Notes: generated from the letters alone by a model not told the origin. DNA of 64,000 nucleotides from an uncultured Oscillospiraceae bacterium (GCA_949878425.1 CATLAL010000014.1:1-64000); one strand, 5' to 3'. Positions 32,904 through 41,994 are shown, counted from the stretch's first letter. Made by a program: numbers and translations.

Positions 32904-34330
32904 TATGTGTGATTCTCCTGTAGCGCCTCTCCAAAGAGCGCCCAGGTATTGGCATCGGTAACGCGGGCGAGAACATACTGTCCAACGAGGGAGGCGTCCC
33001 CCCTCAGGTGGACCAGCCGCCCCCCGTTGGTCCGGCTGGCCAGGGGCCACTGCGCGTCTCCGCTCTCCCCGTCCACCAGCACCCGGACCGCCTCTCCCAC
33101 GTAGGCGCGGTGGCGCTGGGCGGAGATACGGTTTTGGGCCTCCAGCAGCCGGTCGAACCAGACCTGCTTCTCCGCACGGGGCACGCTATCCGGCAGCTTG
33201 GCCGCCGGGGTGCCAGGGCGGGGGGAGTAGATAAAGGTGAACAGGGCGTCATAGCCCACCTCCTCCACCAGGGAGACGGTCTCCATGGCCTCCGCCTCCG
33301 TCTCCCCCGGGAAGCCGATGATGATGTCGCTGGTAAGCACCAGATCCGGCATTGCGCGCCTGGCGCGGCGGACCTTCTCCAGGTACTGCTCCCGGGTGTA
33401 GCCCCGGTTCATCTCTCGCAGCACCCGGGTGCTGCCGGACTGCACCGGCAGATGGAGCTGCCGGGCCACGTGGGAGCACCGGGCCATGGTGTCAAAGAGC
33501 TTCTCCCCCGCGTCCTTGGGATGGCTGGTCATGAAGCGGAGGAGGTAGTCCCCGGGAATTTTGTCCAGCTCCGCCAGCAGGTCCGAAAAGTCCATGGGCG
33601 CATCCAGGTCCCTGCCGTAGGAATTGACGTTCTGACCCAGGAGGGTGATCTCCTTCACCCCGTCCGCCACAAGGCCCCGGACCTCCGCCAGGATGTCCGC
33701 CGGCTCCCGGCTCCGCTCCCGGCCCCGGACGTAGGGGACGATGCAGTAGGTGCAGAAGTTGTTGCACCCGTACATGATGGAGACCCAGGCCTTTACGGCG
33801 CTCTCCCGCACCACCGGCAGGCCCTCGGCAATGGAGCCGGGCTCGTCCTCGATGGAGAACACCCGCCCCCGGCCTGTGCAGGCCTGCCAGAGCAGCTCCG
33901 GGAACCGCCAGAGGGCCTGGGGGCCAAAGACCAGGTCCACATGGCGGTAGGACCGGCGGATCCGCTCCGCCGCCTCCTCCTGCTGGACCATGCAGCCGCA
34001 CAGGCAGATCATCAGCTCCGGGTTCCTCTCCTTGGCGTGGACCAGCTGGCCCACCGCGCCGAAGACCTTCTTCTCCGCGTTCTCCCGGATGGCGCAGGTG
34101 TTGATGACGATGATGTCCGCCTCATAGGGGTCGCCGGTGAAATCGAAGCCCATGTCCCGGAGCATGCCCATGATGCGCTGGCTGTCGTGGACGTTCTGCT
34201 GGCACCCGTAGGTGTCTACCAGGGCCGCGGGAGCGCGCCCTAAGCCGCCGAAGCGGGCGGCCAGCTGCCGGATAAACTCCCGCTGCCGCTGCAGCTCCAC
34301 GGCGGGGATGACGATCTGCGTTCTGTCCAA
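32903..34330 (-). CDS. miaB: tRNA-2-methylthio-N6-dimethylallyladenosine synthase
   Basis: About 475 residues: UPF0004 domain with VDTYGCQQNVHDSQR, INTCAIRENAEKKV and LCGCMVQQEE (three cluster cysteines), radical-SAM motif YGCNNFCTYCIVPYVRGRE, and a TRAM domain at the end. The TTG at 34330 follows AAGGAG by 7 bases, which I prefer to ATG at 34354 (inside the region upstream of that ribosome site) and to the very long frame from 34510. It methylthiolates i6A37 made by MiaA. Element E begins at its stop codon. Confidence 0.93.
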   Translation of the reverse strand: MDRTQIVIPAVELQRQREFIRQLAARFGGLGRAPAALVDTYGCQQNVHDSQRIMGMLRDMGFDFTGDPYEADIIVINTCAIRENAEKKVFGAVGQLVHAKERNPELMICLCGCMVQQEEAAERIRRSYRHVDLVFGPQALWRFPELLWQACTGRGRVFSIEDEPGSIAEGLPVVRESAVKAWVSIMYGCNNFCTYCIVPYVRGRERSREPADILAEVRGLVADGVKEITLLGQNVNSYGRDLDAPMDFSDLLAELDKIPGDYLLRFMTSHPKDAGEKLFDTMARCSHVARQLHLPVQSGSTRVLREMNRGYTREQYLEKVRRARRAMPDLVLTSDIIIGFPGETEAEAMETVSLVEEVGYDALFTFIYSPRPGTPAAKLPDSVPRAEKQVWFDRLLEAQNRISAQRHRAYVGEAVRVLVDGESGDAQWPLASRTNGGRLVHLRGDASLVGQYVLARVTDANTWALFGEALQENHT

Positions 34331-34530
34331 GGCAATTCTCCTTACTCCATCCATATTTTTTTCATTATAGCGCGAAAAACGGAAAAACACAAGTCCGGCG
34401 GCGGAAAAAAATACACCCGTTCCACTTCGGCTCCGGCCAGAGGCCCCGTCTCCCCACCAGTTTACGGGAAATACCCTTAAAACAGAATATGGGCAATTCC
34501 CATACTGCATACTGTCCGGGAGGTGATTGG

Positions 34531-34761
34531 ATGATTGAGCGGCTGCGGGCTTTGCGGGAGGACAGGGATTTAACCCAACAGGATCTGGCGGAGCTGCTGC
34601 ACGTCCACCAGTCCACCTATTCGGACTACGAGCTGGAGCGGATCAACATCCCCATCCGGGCGCTCAAGCGCCTGGCGGAGTTTTACCAGACCAGCGTGGA
34701 CTACATTCTGGGGCTGACCGACGAGGCCAGACCCTATCCGCGAAAGAGGCAGACGCCGTGA
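34531..34761 (+). CDS. XRE-family helix-turn-helix protein
   Basis: The 76 residues are a compact HTH_3 domain: ERLRALREDRDLTQQDLAELLHVHQSTYSDYE, then ALKRLAEFYQTSVDYILGLTDE. GGGAGGTG lies 7 bases before the ATG. Its stop overlaps the comF start (GTGA), so the two are co-translated. It is divergent from miaB. The pairing of an XRE gene with comF suggests a regulator in this operon; the target is unknown. Confidence 0.85.
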   Translation: MIERLRALREDRDLTQQDLAELLHVHQSTYSDYELERINIPIRALKRLAEFYQTSVDYILGLTDEARPYPRKRQTP

Positions 34762-35480
34762 CCGCCCTTTTGGACCTGCTCTTTCCGCCCCGGTGCCCCT
34801 TCTGCGGGGCTCTTCTGGAAAAAAGCGGCCCCATGGCGTGCCCCGCCTGCCGGGAGGCGCTGCCCGGGCTGTCGGTCCCCGGGCTGGGCCGGGCGGGGGA
34901 GTACCCCTGCGCGGTGGCCTTCTTCTACGACGGCCCGGTGAGGACGGGCGTGCGGGCCCTCAAGTTTGGGAGAAAGGCGTGGCGGGCGGAGGTCTTTGGC
35001 CGCTGCATCGCCCAGGCGGCGGCGGAGTATCTGGCGGGGGAGTTCGACGCGGTGACGTACGTGCCGGTGAGCTGGCAGAGAAAGCTCTCCCGAGGCTTTG
35101 ATCAGGCCCAGCTTCTGGCCCGGTCGGCGGCAGCCTGCTGGGGCGTCCCGGCGGAGCCAGCCCTGCGCAAGATCCGCCACAACCGGGCCCAAGCCTCCCT
35201 GGACGACCCCGCGCGGCGGGCGCAGAATGTCCGGGGCGTCTACGCCGTGCCCCGTCCGGAGCGGGTCGCCCTCCGCCGGTTTCTGCTCATTGACGACGTG
35301 TGTACCACCGGCAGCACCCTGGCCTCCGCCGCCGGGGCGCTGATGGAGGCGGGAGCCGCAGGCGTGGTGTGCGCGGCCCTGGCGGGAGGGCACGCCCCTC
35401 AGGAGGCGGAGCAGTCCCGCCAAACCCAGAATTTTTTCGAAAAAGCGGGGCAACCGCTTGCAAAAATTGGAGAGCCTTAG
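34758..35480 (+). CDS. comF: ComF-family phosphoribosyltransferase-like protein
   Basis: The 240 residues have an N-terminal four-Cys zinc ribbon (PPRCPFCGALL, ACPACREAL), VRALKFGRKAW, YVPVSWQRKLSRGFDQAQLLA and the PRTase loop RFLLIDDVCTTGSTLAS. ComF is needed for DNA uptake in competent Firmicutes; here no other com genes are present, so competence is not implied. The GTG start overlaps the preceding stop. The mreB-like gene's promoter overlaps its 3' end. Confidence 0.9.
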   Translation: MTALLDLLFPPRCPFCGALLEKSGPMACPACREALPGLSVPGLGRAGEYPCAVAFFYDGPVRTGVRALKFGRKAWRAEVFGRCIAQAAAEYLAGEFDAVTYVPVSWQRKLSRGFDQAQLLARSAAACWGVPAEPALRKIRHNRAQASLDDPARRAQNVRGVYAVPRPERVALRRFLLIDDVCTTGSTLASAAGALMEAGAAGVVCAALAGGHAPQEAEQSRQTQNFFEKAGQPLAKIGEP

Positions 35481-35486
35481 TATAAT
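35458..35486 (+). promoter_or_regulatory. Sigma-A promoter of the mreB-like gene
   Basis: TTGCAA (35458-35463), 17 bp, TATAAT (35481-35486). It overlaps the last codons of comF. Confidence 0.75.
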
Positions 35487-35552
35487 AGATTTTTAGAGTA
35501 CAAGCAGATGGTTTTGCTAACAATAGAAACGACAAATGAAGAGGTGGACAAT

Positions 35553-36575
35553 ATGTGCGCAAAGGATATCGGAATTGACCTGGGAACCGCTTCCGTTTTG
35601 GTATATGTAAAAAACAAGGGGATCGTGCTCAACGAGCCCTCGGTGGTGGCCATGGACAAGAACACCGGGAAGCTGCTGAAGGTGGGCGAGGAGGCCCGCC
35701 AGATGCTGGGCCGCACCCCCGGCAACATCGTGGCCATCCGTCCGCTGCGGGAGGGCGTCATCTCCGACTACGACATGACCGAGCGGATGCTCAAGGAATT
35801 TATCCGCAAGGTAGCTGGCTTCATGTTCTTCAAGCCCAGGGTGATCATCTGCGTGCCCTCCGGCATCACCGAGGTGGAGGAGCGGGCCGTGGTGGACGCG
35901 GGCATCCAGTCCGGCTGCCGCCGGGTGTACCTCATCGAGGAGCCCGTGGCCGCGGCCATCGGCGCCGGCATCGACATCACCAAGCCCGACGGCCACATGG
36001 TGGTGGATATCGGCGGCGGCACCGCCGACATCGCGGTGATCTCCCTGAGCGGCGTGGTGGAGTCCGCCTCCATCAAGGTGGCCGGCGACCAGTTCAACGA
36101 GGCGGTGATCAAGTACATGCGCCGCAAGCACAACATCCTGGTGGGCGAGAGCACGGCGGAAAAGATGAAGATCGCCATTGGCTGCGTCTTCCCCAAGGAG
36201 GAGGAGACCACCATGGACGTGAAGGGCCGGTGCCTGCTCACCGGTCTGCCCAAGACCATCACCGTCTCCTCCAACGAGATGCTGGAGGCCTTTGAGGAGC
36301 CCACGGAGCGGATCCTGGAGAGCATCCACTCCGTGCTGGAGCGCACGCCCCCGGAGCTGGTGGCGGACGTGTCCACCAACGGCATCGTCATGACCGGCGG
36401 CGGCAGTCTGGTGGACGGCTTTGACAAGCTCATCACCGCCCGCACCGGCATCGCCACCACGGTGGCGGAAAACGCCATCGCCTGCGTGGCCGAGGGCACC
36501 GGCAAGAGCCTGGACATGATCACCGACATGCAGGAGGGCACCATCAACCTCTCCCGCACCCGCCAGGTGAACTGA
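35553..36575 (+). CDS. mreB: MreB/Mbl-family actin-like protein
   Basis: The 340 residues carry phosphate-1 DIGIDLGTASVLVYVKNKG, YDMTERMLKEFI, phosphate-2 MVVDIGGGTADIAVISLSG and the adenosine motif IVMTGGGSLVDGFDKLI. GAGGTGG lies 7 bases before this ATG; an in-frame ATG at 35508 lacks a ribosome site. It polymerises under the membrane to guide wall synthesis. mreC and mreD do not follow, so this could be a paralogue (Mbl/MreBH type) rather than the primary MreB. Confidence 0.92.
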   Translation: MCAKDIGIDLGTASVLVYVKNKGIVLNEPSVVAMDKNTGKLLKVGEEARQMLGRTPGNIVAIRPLREGVISDYDMTERMLKEFIRKVAGFMFFKPRVIICVPSGITEVEERAVVDAGIQSGCRRVYLIEEPVAAAIGAGIDITKPDGHMVVDIGGGTADIAVISLSGVVESASIKVAGDQFNEAVIKYMRRKHNILVGESTAEKMKIAIGCVFPKEEETTMDVKGRCLLTGLPKTITVSSNEMLEAFEEPTERILESIHSVLERTPPELVADVSTNGIVMTGGGSLVDGFDKLITARTGIATTVAENAIACVAEGTGKSLDMITDMQEGTINLSRTRQVN

Positions 36576-36603
36576 GCGGGACCCCTGCCCGGAAAAGTTT
36601 TTC

Positions 36604-36632
36604 TTGCAAAAATCGTGTCAATCTGATAAAAT
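36604..36632 (+). promoter_or_regulatory. Sigma-A promoter upstream of a structured leader
   Basis: TTGCAA (36604-36609), 17 bp, TAAAAT (36627-36632), 29 bases after the mreB-like stop. Confidence 0.6.
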
Positions 36633-36639
36633 ACAATTT

Positions 36640-36801
36640 ACTGCGCCATAGGCGCGTATCCACCGCGCTAGGATTCCTTCCGAACGGAACGGTGGGAAGG
36701 AATAGCCGCTATGTTTTGCGGCTGCCGCTGGTTCCAGCGGCGGGCAAAACGGCTTCAATCAAACGTAGTATTTCCAAGCTGTAAATTCGGAAATACTACC
36801 C
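36640..36801 (+). ncRNA. Candidate structured RNA or 5' leader, class not recognised
   Basis: Four stems are visible by eye: GCGCC-ATA-GGCGC (36643-36655); ATTCCTTCC/GGAAGGAAT (36673-36703); GTTTTGC/GCAAAAC (36713-36750) enclosing CCGCTGG-TT-CCAGCGG; and GTAGTATTTCC/GGAAATACTAC (36765-36799). The last ends just before the GGAGG of the gene at 36820. CCACC (36659) could also pair with GGTGG (36691) in a loop. It matches no riboswitch, T-box or 6S pattern I can recall. It may control the membrane-protein gene or be a separate small RNA. Confidence 0.5.
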
Positions 36802-36819
36802 ACTTGGAGGTTTGAATCC

Positions 36820-37596
36820 ATGTCTAAAAAACCAATCAGCCAAAAACGCGCAGAGAGAGAGAAGGCGGAGGACCGGGCGTTAAACCGGGTATTCGGCGTG
36901 TTTCTGCTGGGACTGGCTGCGGAGTGTTACCTGTTCATCCTCTACCGGGCGGCAATCGGCACCATTGACTCCATGGTGACATGCTATCAGGTGATCCGCT
37001 GGAGCTCCTGGCTGGGGCTGATCCTGCTTCTGGGCGGGGCCCTGGTGGCCTACCTCAAGCGGTCGGATCGGAAGCTGCGCACGGTAATGCTCTGGATCGC
37101 CGGTTTGGGGGTATTTCTGGCCGTATCCGGCTGGATTATGTACCGCTTCTCCAATTATAACTACGGTATTACCGTCATGTGCATCCTGGTTCCCATCGCG
37201 GCGGTGCTGGCGCTGGTGTTCCAGCTGTACCAGCGGGAGTGCTTCCTGTGCACCATCGCCCTGGCCGGCTCCCTCTTTACCGTGTGGGTTCGGGGCGCCT
37301 CGCTGAACTCCGGCTTCTGGCGGACGCCCGTCATTGTGGGCGCTGTGCTGGGGGCGGTGATTTTGGCGGCCGCCGCCGCACTGGTCAGAACAGCCCAACA
37401 GGCGGAGGGCAAGCTCTGGGGAGTGCGGGTCTGCTCCCTGGAGTGCGACTATAGGATTATTTACGGGGTACTGGGCATCGCCTTTGTGTGCGTGCTGCTG
37501 GCGGCGGCCGTTCCCTCCATCACCTATTATCTCATGTGGGCGCTGGGCGTTCTGGCCTTTGCGGAACTGGTGTACTACACCACCAAGCTGATGTGA
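36820..37596 (+). CDS. Eight-helix membrane protein of unknown function
   Basis: The 258 residues start with a basic tail (SKKPISQKRAEREKAEDRALN) and contain about eight hydrophobic helices (for example VFGVFLLGLAAECYLFILY, LGLILLLGGALVAYL, IVGAVLGAVILAAAAALV, VLGIAFVCVLLAAAVPSI). The helices have no charged catalytic motif and I cannot assign a family. TTGGAGG lies 9 bases before the ATG. It is alone between its leader and a strong bidirectional terminator. The long structured leader suggests post-transcriptional control. Confidence 0.75.
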   Translation: MSKKPISQKRAEREKAEDRALNRVFGVFLLGLAAECYLFILYRAAIGTIDSMVTCYQVIRWSSWLGLILLLGGALVAYLKRSDRKLRTVMLWIAGLGVFLAVSGWIMYRFSNYNYGITVMCILVPIAAVLALVFQLYQRECFLCTIALAGSLFTVWVRGASLNSGFWRTPVIVGAVLGAVILAAAAALVRTAQQAEGKLWGVRVCSLECDYRIIYGVLGIAFVCVLLAAAVPSITYYLMWALGVLAFAELVYYTTKLM

Positions 37597-37625
37597 GAGG
37601 CCTCCGGACAGCTCCCCAGTGAGAG

Positions 37626-37680
37626 AACGAATAGAGAGACCGGGCCGGAGAGAGCATCCGGCCCGGTCTCTCTATTCGTT
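37626..37680. terminator. Strong bidirectional terminator
   Basis: A perfect 23-bp stem: AACGAATAGAGAGACCGGG plus CCGG on the left and the complement on the right, loop AGAGAGCAT, between convergent genes. Confidence 0.9.
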
Positions 37681-37708
37681 TGTACAGGGGCATGCAAAAA
37701 AACGGCGG

Positions 37709-38671
37709 TTACAGGTATTTTCGGATAAGCTTCTCCGCCGGCAGGGGGACGCTGGTGGCGTTGGGGTCGCATCCATCGGGGCCGAAGAAGAGGACCTTGC
37801 CCTCCGCCATGCGCACTCGGACCCGGCGGCTGTAGAGGGACTCCCCGTCCAGGCAGGTGACGATATCCTCCTCCTGGGACTCGATGACGATCTCCGAGGC
37901 GGCGACACCCCGGGCCACCTCCGGGAAGCGGTAGTACTCCCCCTTGGAGTAGGCCCCCACCAACCGCAGAAAGTTGGGGCGGCTGACCCGGCGGACCAGG
38001 ACGGTGTTGAGTACGCCGTCATCCATCCGGGCCTCGGCGGCTGGGATAAAGCCGCCGCCATAGTAGCGGCCGTTGCAGACGGCGGCCAGGATAAATTCCC
38101 CCTCCACCGTCTCATCGTCCAGCGTGACGGTCCAGCGGTGGCTGAAGCTCTGGGAGAAAAAGTTAGCGGCCAGGGAGGCGATGTAGCAGCCCTTCCCCCC
38201 CAGCAGGGGGAGCTTCCCGTACCGGTGCACGTCGTCCGCCACCTTGGCGTCAAAGCCGGAGCAGGCCACGGTCAGTGCCAGCCGGCCGTTGCAGTCAATG
38301 GCGTCCAGAGGAAACTGGGGGCCGTTCCAGAGGTTTTCCGCGTCGGAGAAGAGGGTCGCCGTGCCGCCGAAATTCTTGAGAAAATCGTTGCCCGTACCCA
38401 CGGGAATGCAGGTCATGGCGGCGGTCTCCACACCGGCGATGGCGTTGGCGATCTCGTTGATGGTGCCGTCTCCGCCGCAGGCGTAGAGGCGGAGGGGACG
38501 GCCCTCCCGGGCCAGGGCCCGGGCGGTCTCCGTGGCGTGCCCGGGCCGCTTGGTGAGGATGCACTCCACATCCAGATTGTGCCGGGAGGCCAGGTCCTTG
38601 GCCATCCCCATCAGTTGGGCGGTGCTGTCCCGCTTGCCGGCGGTGGGGTTGATGATAAATACGTGCTTCAT
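37709..38671 (-). CDS. Diacylglycerol/lipid kinase family protein
   Basis: The 320 residues have the DAGK catalytic layout: FIINPTAGKRDS, LYACGGDGTINEIANAI (GGDGT nucleotide motif) and CIPVGTGNDFLKNFGG, with a C-terminal beta-sandwich ending at YSRRVRVRMAEGKVLFF. Such soluble enzymes (YegS/DgkB type) recycle diacylglycerol or phosphorylate other lipids. Its start overlaps the ribF stop (ATGA), so the two are translationally coupled. It is last in the truB...ribF series on this strand. Confidence 0.9.
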   Translation of the reverse strand: MKHVFIINPTAGKRDSTAQLMGMAKDLASRHNLDVECILTKRPGHATETARALAREGRPLRLYACGGDGTINEIANAIAGVETAAMTCIPVGTGNDFLKNFGGTATLFSDAENLWNGPQFPLDAIDCNGRLALTVACSGFDAKVADDVHRYGKLPLLGGKGCYIASLAANFFSQSFSHRWTVTLDDETVEGEFILAAVCNGRYYGGGFIPAAEARMDDGVLNTVLVRRVSRPNFLRLVGAYSKGEYYRFPEVARGVAASEIVIESQEEDIVTCLDGESLYSRRVRVRMAEGKVLFFGPDGCDPNATSVPLPAEKLIRKYL

Positions 38672-39576
38672 AGCGCCCCATCCTCGTTTCGTTCAAAATA
38701 GGCCCGGGCCGCCGCGGCGTCCGCCGCGATCTGCCCGCGCAGGGCCTCCAGGGAGGGGAACTTCCGCTCCGGCCGGAGCATGCGCAGAAATTCCACCCGG
38801 CACCCCCTGCCGTAGGCCTGGACCGACTGGTCCAGCAGGTGGCTCTCCACCGTGACGGCGTCCCCGTCGTCTACCGTGGGCCGCACGCCCACGTTGGTCA
38901 CCGCCGGGTACGTTCCGCCGCCAAGGCTGACCCGGGCCGCGTAGACGCCCCGGGCGGGGATCAGCTGGCCCGCCGGGGGGATGAGGTTCAGCGTGGGAGC
39001 CCCGATCCGGGACCCCAGCCCCTTTCCGTGGCGCACCGGTCCGGACATAGCGAAGGGCCGGCCTAAAAACCGGGCGGCCTCTGCCGCCTCCCCCCGCTCC
39101 AGCAGGGAGCGGATGTGGGTGGAGCTCACCGTGACGCCGTCCAGGGTGACGGCGGGGATGATGTCGCAGCCCATGCCCAGGGCGGCGGCCTTCTTGGAGA
39201 GGAGGGCCGGGGTTCCGGCGTTTTTGTGGCCGAAGCGGAAGTCATGACCCGCCACCAGCCACCCGGCCCGGTATCTCTGGGCCAGAAGCAGCACAAAGTC
39301 CACCCAGGGCATGGTCATCATCTCGCTGTCAAAGGGCGCCACGATGACGTCCTCAATGGAGGCCAGGCGGCGGATGGCCTCCCCCCGCTCCGCCGGGGCC
39401 GTCAGCAGGGGCACGACCGCGCCGGTGATAAACTCCCGGGGCGAGCGGTCAAAGGTGAATACCGCGGGGACCAGCCCCCGCTCCTCCCCCCGCTGTACCG
39501 CCCGGCGCAGCAGCGCCTGGTGGCCCAGATGCACGCCGTCAAAAAATCCCAGGGCAATGACTCTTTTTCGCTCCAT
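38668..39576 (-). CDS. ribF: Bifunctional riboflavin kinase/FAD synthetase
   Basis: The 302 residues have the FAD-synthetase nucleotidyl-transferase domain (VIALGFFDGVHLGHQALL, VAGHDFRFGHKNAGT, STHIRSLLERGEA) and the riboflavin kinase domain (GPVRHGKGLGSRIGAPTLN, YAARVSLGGGTYPAVTNVG). Length is normal. It makes FMN and FAD, cofactors for several flavoproteins in this window. It lies downstream of truB, its usual neighbour, but element E separates them here. Confidence 0.95.
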   Translation of the reverse strand: MERKRVIALGFFDGVHLGHQALLRRAVQRGEERGLVPAVFTFDRSPREFITGAVVPLLTAPAERGEAIRRLASIEDVIVAPFDSEMMTMPWVDFVLLLAQRYRAGWLVAGHDFRFGHKNAGTPALLSKKAAALGMGCDIIPAVTLDGVTVSSTHIRSLLERGEAAEAARFLGRPFAMSGPVRHGKGLGSRIGAPTLNLIPPAGQLIPARGVYAARVSLGGGTYPAVTNVGVRPTVDDGDAVTVESHLLDQSVQAYGRGCRVEFLRMLRPERKFPSLEALRGQIAADAAAARAYFERNEDGAL

Positions 39577-39637
39577 GATCTCTATGATTGCTCCTTACAT
39601 GGTCTGTGGGCCCCATACCCTTGGGGGCATCCGGAAG

Positions 39638-40066
39638 AAATGCCGATTTATTCGGCAGCTCCGGGGGTATCCCCCCGGACCCCGGGGAGGTTCCGCGCCC
39701 CGGCGCGGGGCCGCTTTTTGCCGCCAAAAAGCGCTGGACCTACGGTCCAGACCCCCTTGCTTCACGGGAGTCCAGGATAGGCCCTCTCCTTCTCAGCCGC
39801 TGAGTGAAAAGCGTCCTTCTGCGACCTTGGCGTTCGTCCGGCTCCGCCTGACGGCCCGCGAAGGGGGTAGATATCGCTCTATCGGTAGGAGGCTTCTTAT
39901 TCGGCGGCTTCGTGTAATGCATTTTATGAGCACTGCGTAAACTCCCCCGTAAAAACAGCAGGGGACCGGCGTTAGGCGGCCTTTGGGGTACTTTTTGTCC
40001 GCACAGAAAGTACCCGCGGGGACGGAGGCCGCGTAGGCCTCGGAGCTGCCGTGCAGCAGGCACCAT
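39638..40066 (-). repeat. Element E, long copy 3 (about 430 bp)
   Basis: The truB-ribF gap holds no accepted gene. It starts AATGCCGATTTATTCGGCAG, carries GTTCCGCGCCCCGGCGCGG, GGACCTACGGTCC, TAGGCCCTCTCCTTCTCAG, GCGTCCTTCTGCGACCTTGG, CGTTCGTCCGGCTCCGCCTG and AGATATCGCTCTATCGGTAG, and ends near GCAGGCACC. The order matches the 584-bp copy at 51341 in reverse. Confidence 0.75.
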
Positions 40067-40087
40067 CAGTTCAATGAATACTGTGCT

Positions 40088-40948
40088 TCAAAAAAAGTTC
40101 TTGATTGAGATGAGCCTCCCCGCCTCCCACCGGCTCAGGCAGAGGAACGCGCCGTCCTGGCCGTAGACCCGGTAGGTCCCCGGGGCCAGGCCCTCGGCGG
40201 GGAGGGGGTTCCCGTTGCGGCACAGGTGCTCCTGCCGGGGCGCGGTCAGATGGAGGGCGGGATACCGCTCAAAGAAACGGTCCGTGGGCAGGAGCAGAGC
40301 CTCCCCCTCCTCCTGGACCCGCTCCAGGGAGACGGCCTGGTCCAGGGTGAACCCGGCGGCCACGGTCCGGCGCAGGGCGCTCATGCACCCGCCGCACCCC
40401 AGAGCCTGCCCCAAGTCGTGGCAGAGGGTGCGCACATAGGTGCCCTTGGAGCAGCGGACCCGGAGGAGCCACTCCGCCGGTCCGGTCTGCTCCAGGAGCT
40501 CCAGGGCGTGGATGGTGACCGGCCGGGGGTCCCGGTGGACTTCCCGGCCCGCCCGGGCCAGCTCATAGAGCTTTTTCCCCTCCCGCTTGATGGCGGAGAA
40601 CATGGGCGGCACCTGCTGGATGGGGCCGGTAAACTGGGGCAGCGCCGCCTCCAGCGCCTCCCGGGAGAGAGAGACCGGCCGCTCCTCCAGAATTTCGCCG
40701 GTGACGTCCTGGGTGTTGGTGACAAGGCCCAGCCGCAGTCCGGCCAAATACTCCTTGTCCCCCTTCTCCGCGAACTCCACCGCCCGGGCGGCCCTCCCCA
40801 CAAAGACGGGCAGCACGCCGGTGGCCATGGGGTCCAGGGTCCCCCCGTGGCCGATCCGCCGCTCCTTCAGGATGCCCCGCAGCTTGGCGCAGACGTCCAT
40901 GCTGGTCCAGCCGGCGGGTTTGTCAATAACGAGTATTCCGTTGGGCAT
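40088..40948 (-). CDS. truB: tRNA pseudouridine(55) synthase
   Basis: The 286 residues start GILVIDKPAGWTSMDVCAKL and contain RIGHGGTLDPMATGVLPV with the catalytic Asp, and later CSKGTYVRTLCHDLGQALG. A short PUA-like C-terminal region follows. It makes psi55 in the T-loop of tRNAs. No other rbfA/infB cluster genes are present. The upstream gene is a dcyD-like enzyme only 19 bases away. Confidence 0.95.
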   Translation of the reverse strand: MPNGILVIDKPAGWTSMDVCAKLRGILKERRIGHGGTLDPMATGVLPVFVGRAARAVEFAEKGDKEYLAGLRLGLVTNTQDVTGEILEERPVSLSREALEAALPQFTGPIQQVPPMFSAIKREGKKLYELARAGREVHRDPRPVTIHALELLEQTGPAEWLLRVRCSKGTYVRTLCHDLGQALGCGGCMSALRRTVAAGFTLDQAVSLERVQEEGEALLLPTDRFFERYPALHLTAPRQEHLCRNGNPLPAEGLAPGTYRVYGQDGAFLCLSRWEAGRLISIKNFF

Positions 40949-40967
40949 AGCAATCTGCTCCTTGCGG

Positions 40968-41927
40968 TTACACCGCGAAGAGGGCTCCCGCGCCGCCGGT
41001 GTGGACGAAGAGGACGTTCTCCTCCTCCCCGAAGCACCCCTCCTCCAGCAGCTGGAGGAGGCCTGCCAGGGCCTTGCCGGTATACACCGGGTCCACCAGG
41101 ACGCCCTCCGTCCGGGCCAGACGCTCCACGGCGGCGGTCCCCTCGGGGCTGGGGACGGCGTAGCCGGGGCCGATGTGGTAGCGGATATGGATGTCCTCCC
41201 GCTCCACGGGGCCGTCCCACTCCAGCAGCCTGGCGGTCCCCTCCATCAGGTCATAGGCGATCTCCTCAAAGGGGTCGTCGCACACGCCGATGCCCACGGA
41301 CTGGGTCCCGGGCAGAAACAGCTTCGCCCCCAGAGTGAGCCCGGCGTAGGTGCCGCCGGAGCCGGTGGCGCTGACGATGGCGTCGAAGGCCACCCCCAGC
41401 TCCTCCGCCTGGTTGGCAATCTCCTTCGCGCAGTTGACGTACCCCAGACAGCCCAGAGGCACGGAGCCCCCCACGGGGATAAAGTAGGGTGTGCGGCCCT
41501 GCCGCCGCAGGTCCTCCATGAGGCGGTCCATCTCCCCGTACACGTCGTCGTAGGAGTCCGTGTCCACGAAGCGGACCTCCGCGCCGAAGATGCGGTCCAG
41601 GATGAGGTTGCCCCCCTCCAGTACCCCCCGCTTCTTCAGCACCAGAATGGCCTCCATGCCCAGGCGGGCAGCGCAGGCGGCGGTGAGCATGGCGTGGTTG
41701 GACTGGGGCCCCCCGGCGGTGAGGACCACGTCCGCGCCCTTGCTCCGGGCGTCCGCCAGCAGGAACTCCAGCTTGCGGACCTTGTTGCCCCCAAGGGCCA
41801 CGCCCATGAGGTCGTCCCGCTTGATGTAGAGGTTCCTCCCCAGCTCCCGGCTCAGGTTCTCCAGCCTGTAGAGGGGCGTGGGCAGCAGGCCCAGGGGCAG
41901 GTTGGGAAAATCAGTGATCTGTTTCAT
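40968..41927 (-). CDS. PLP-dependent D-cysteine desulfhydrase / ACC-deaminase-like enzyme
   Basis: The 319 residues belong to the fold-II PLP family: PTPLYRLENLSRELGRNLYI, KRDDLMGVALGGNKVRKLEF with the PLP lysine, TAGGPQSNHAMLTAACAA, and ATGSGGTYAGLTLGAK for phosphate binding. Similar proteins are annotated DcyD or ACC deaminase; D-cysteine breakdown to pyruvate, sulfide and ammonia is the more likely role, close to a sulfite-reductase-like gene. The start is an ATG after GAGGGCAACC. It is co-directional with truB. Confidence 0.85.
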   Translation of the reverse strand: MKQITDFPNLPLGLLPTPLYRLENLSRELGRNLYIKRDDLMGVALGGNKVRKLEFLLADARSKGADVVLTAGGPQSNHAMLTAACAARLGMEAILVLKKRGVLEGGNLILDRIFGAEVRFVDTDSYDDVYGEMDRLMEDLRRQGRTPYFIPVGGSVPLGCLGYVNCAKEIANQAEELGVAFDAIVSATGSGGTYAGLTLGAKLFLPGTQSVGIGVCDDPFEEIAYDLMEGTARLLEWDGPVEREDIHIRYHIGPGYAVPSPEGTAAVERLARTEGVLVDPVYTGKALAGLLQLLEEGCFGEEENVLFVHTGGAGALFAV

Positions 41928-41994
41928 ATCTGGTTGCCCTCCTATGGCGCGGCTCTTTAGAATTGTACCGCTCAGGCAGCCTGACGGCGCGCTC

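Noticed and set aside
36640..36801. T-box, SAM, cobalamin riboswitch or 6S RNA
   Set aside because: The conserved T-box GGGTGG.ACCGCG, S-box and B12-box cores are absent, and the 5' and 3' ends do not pair as in 6S RNA.
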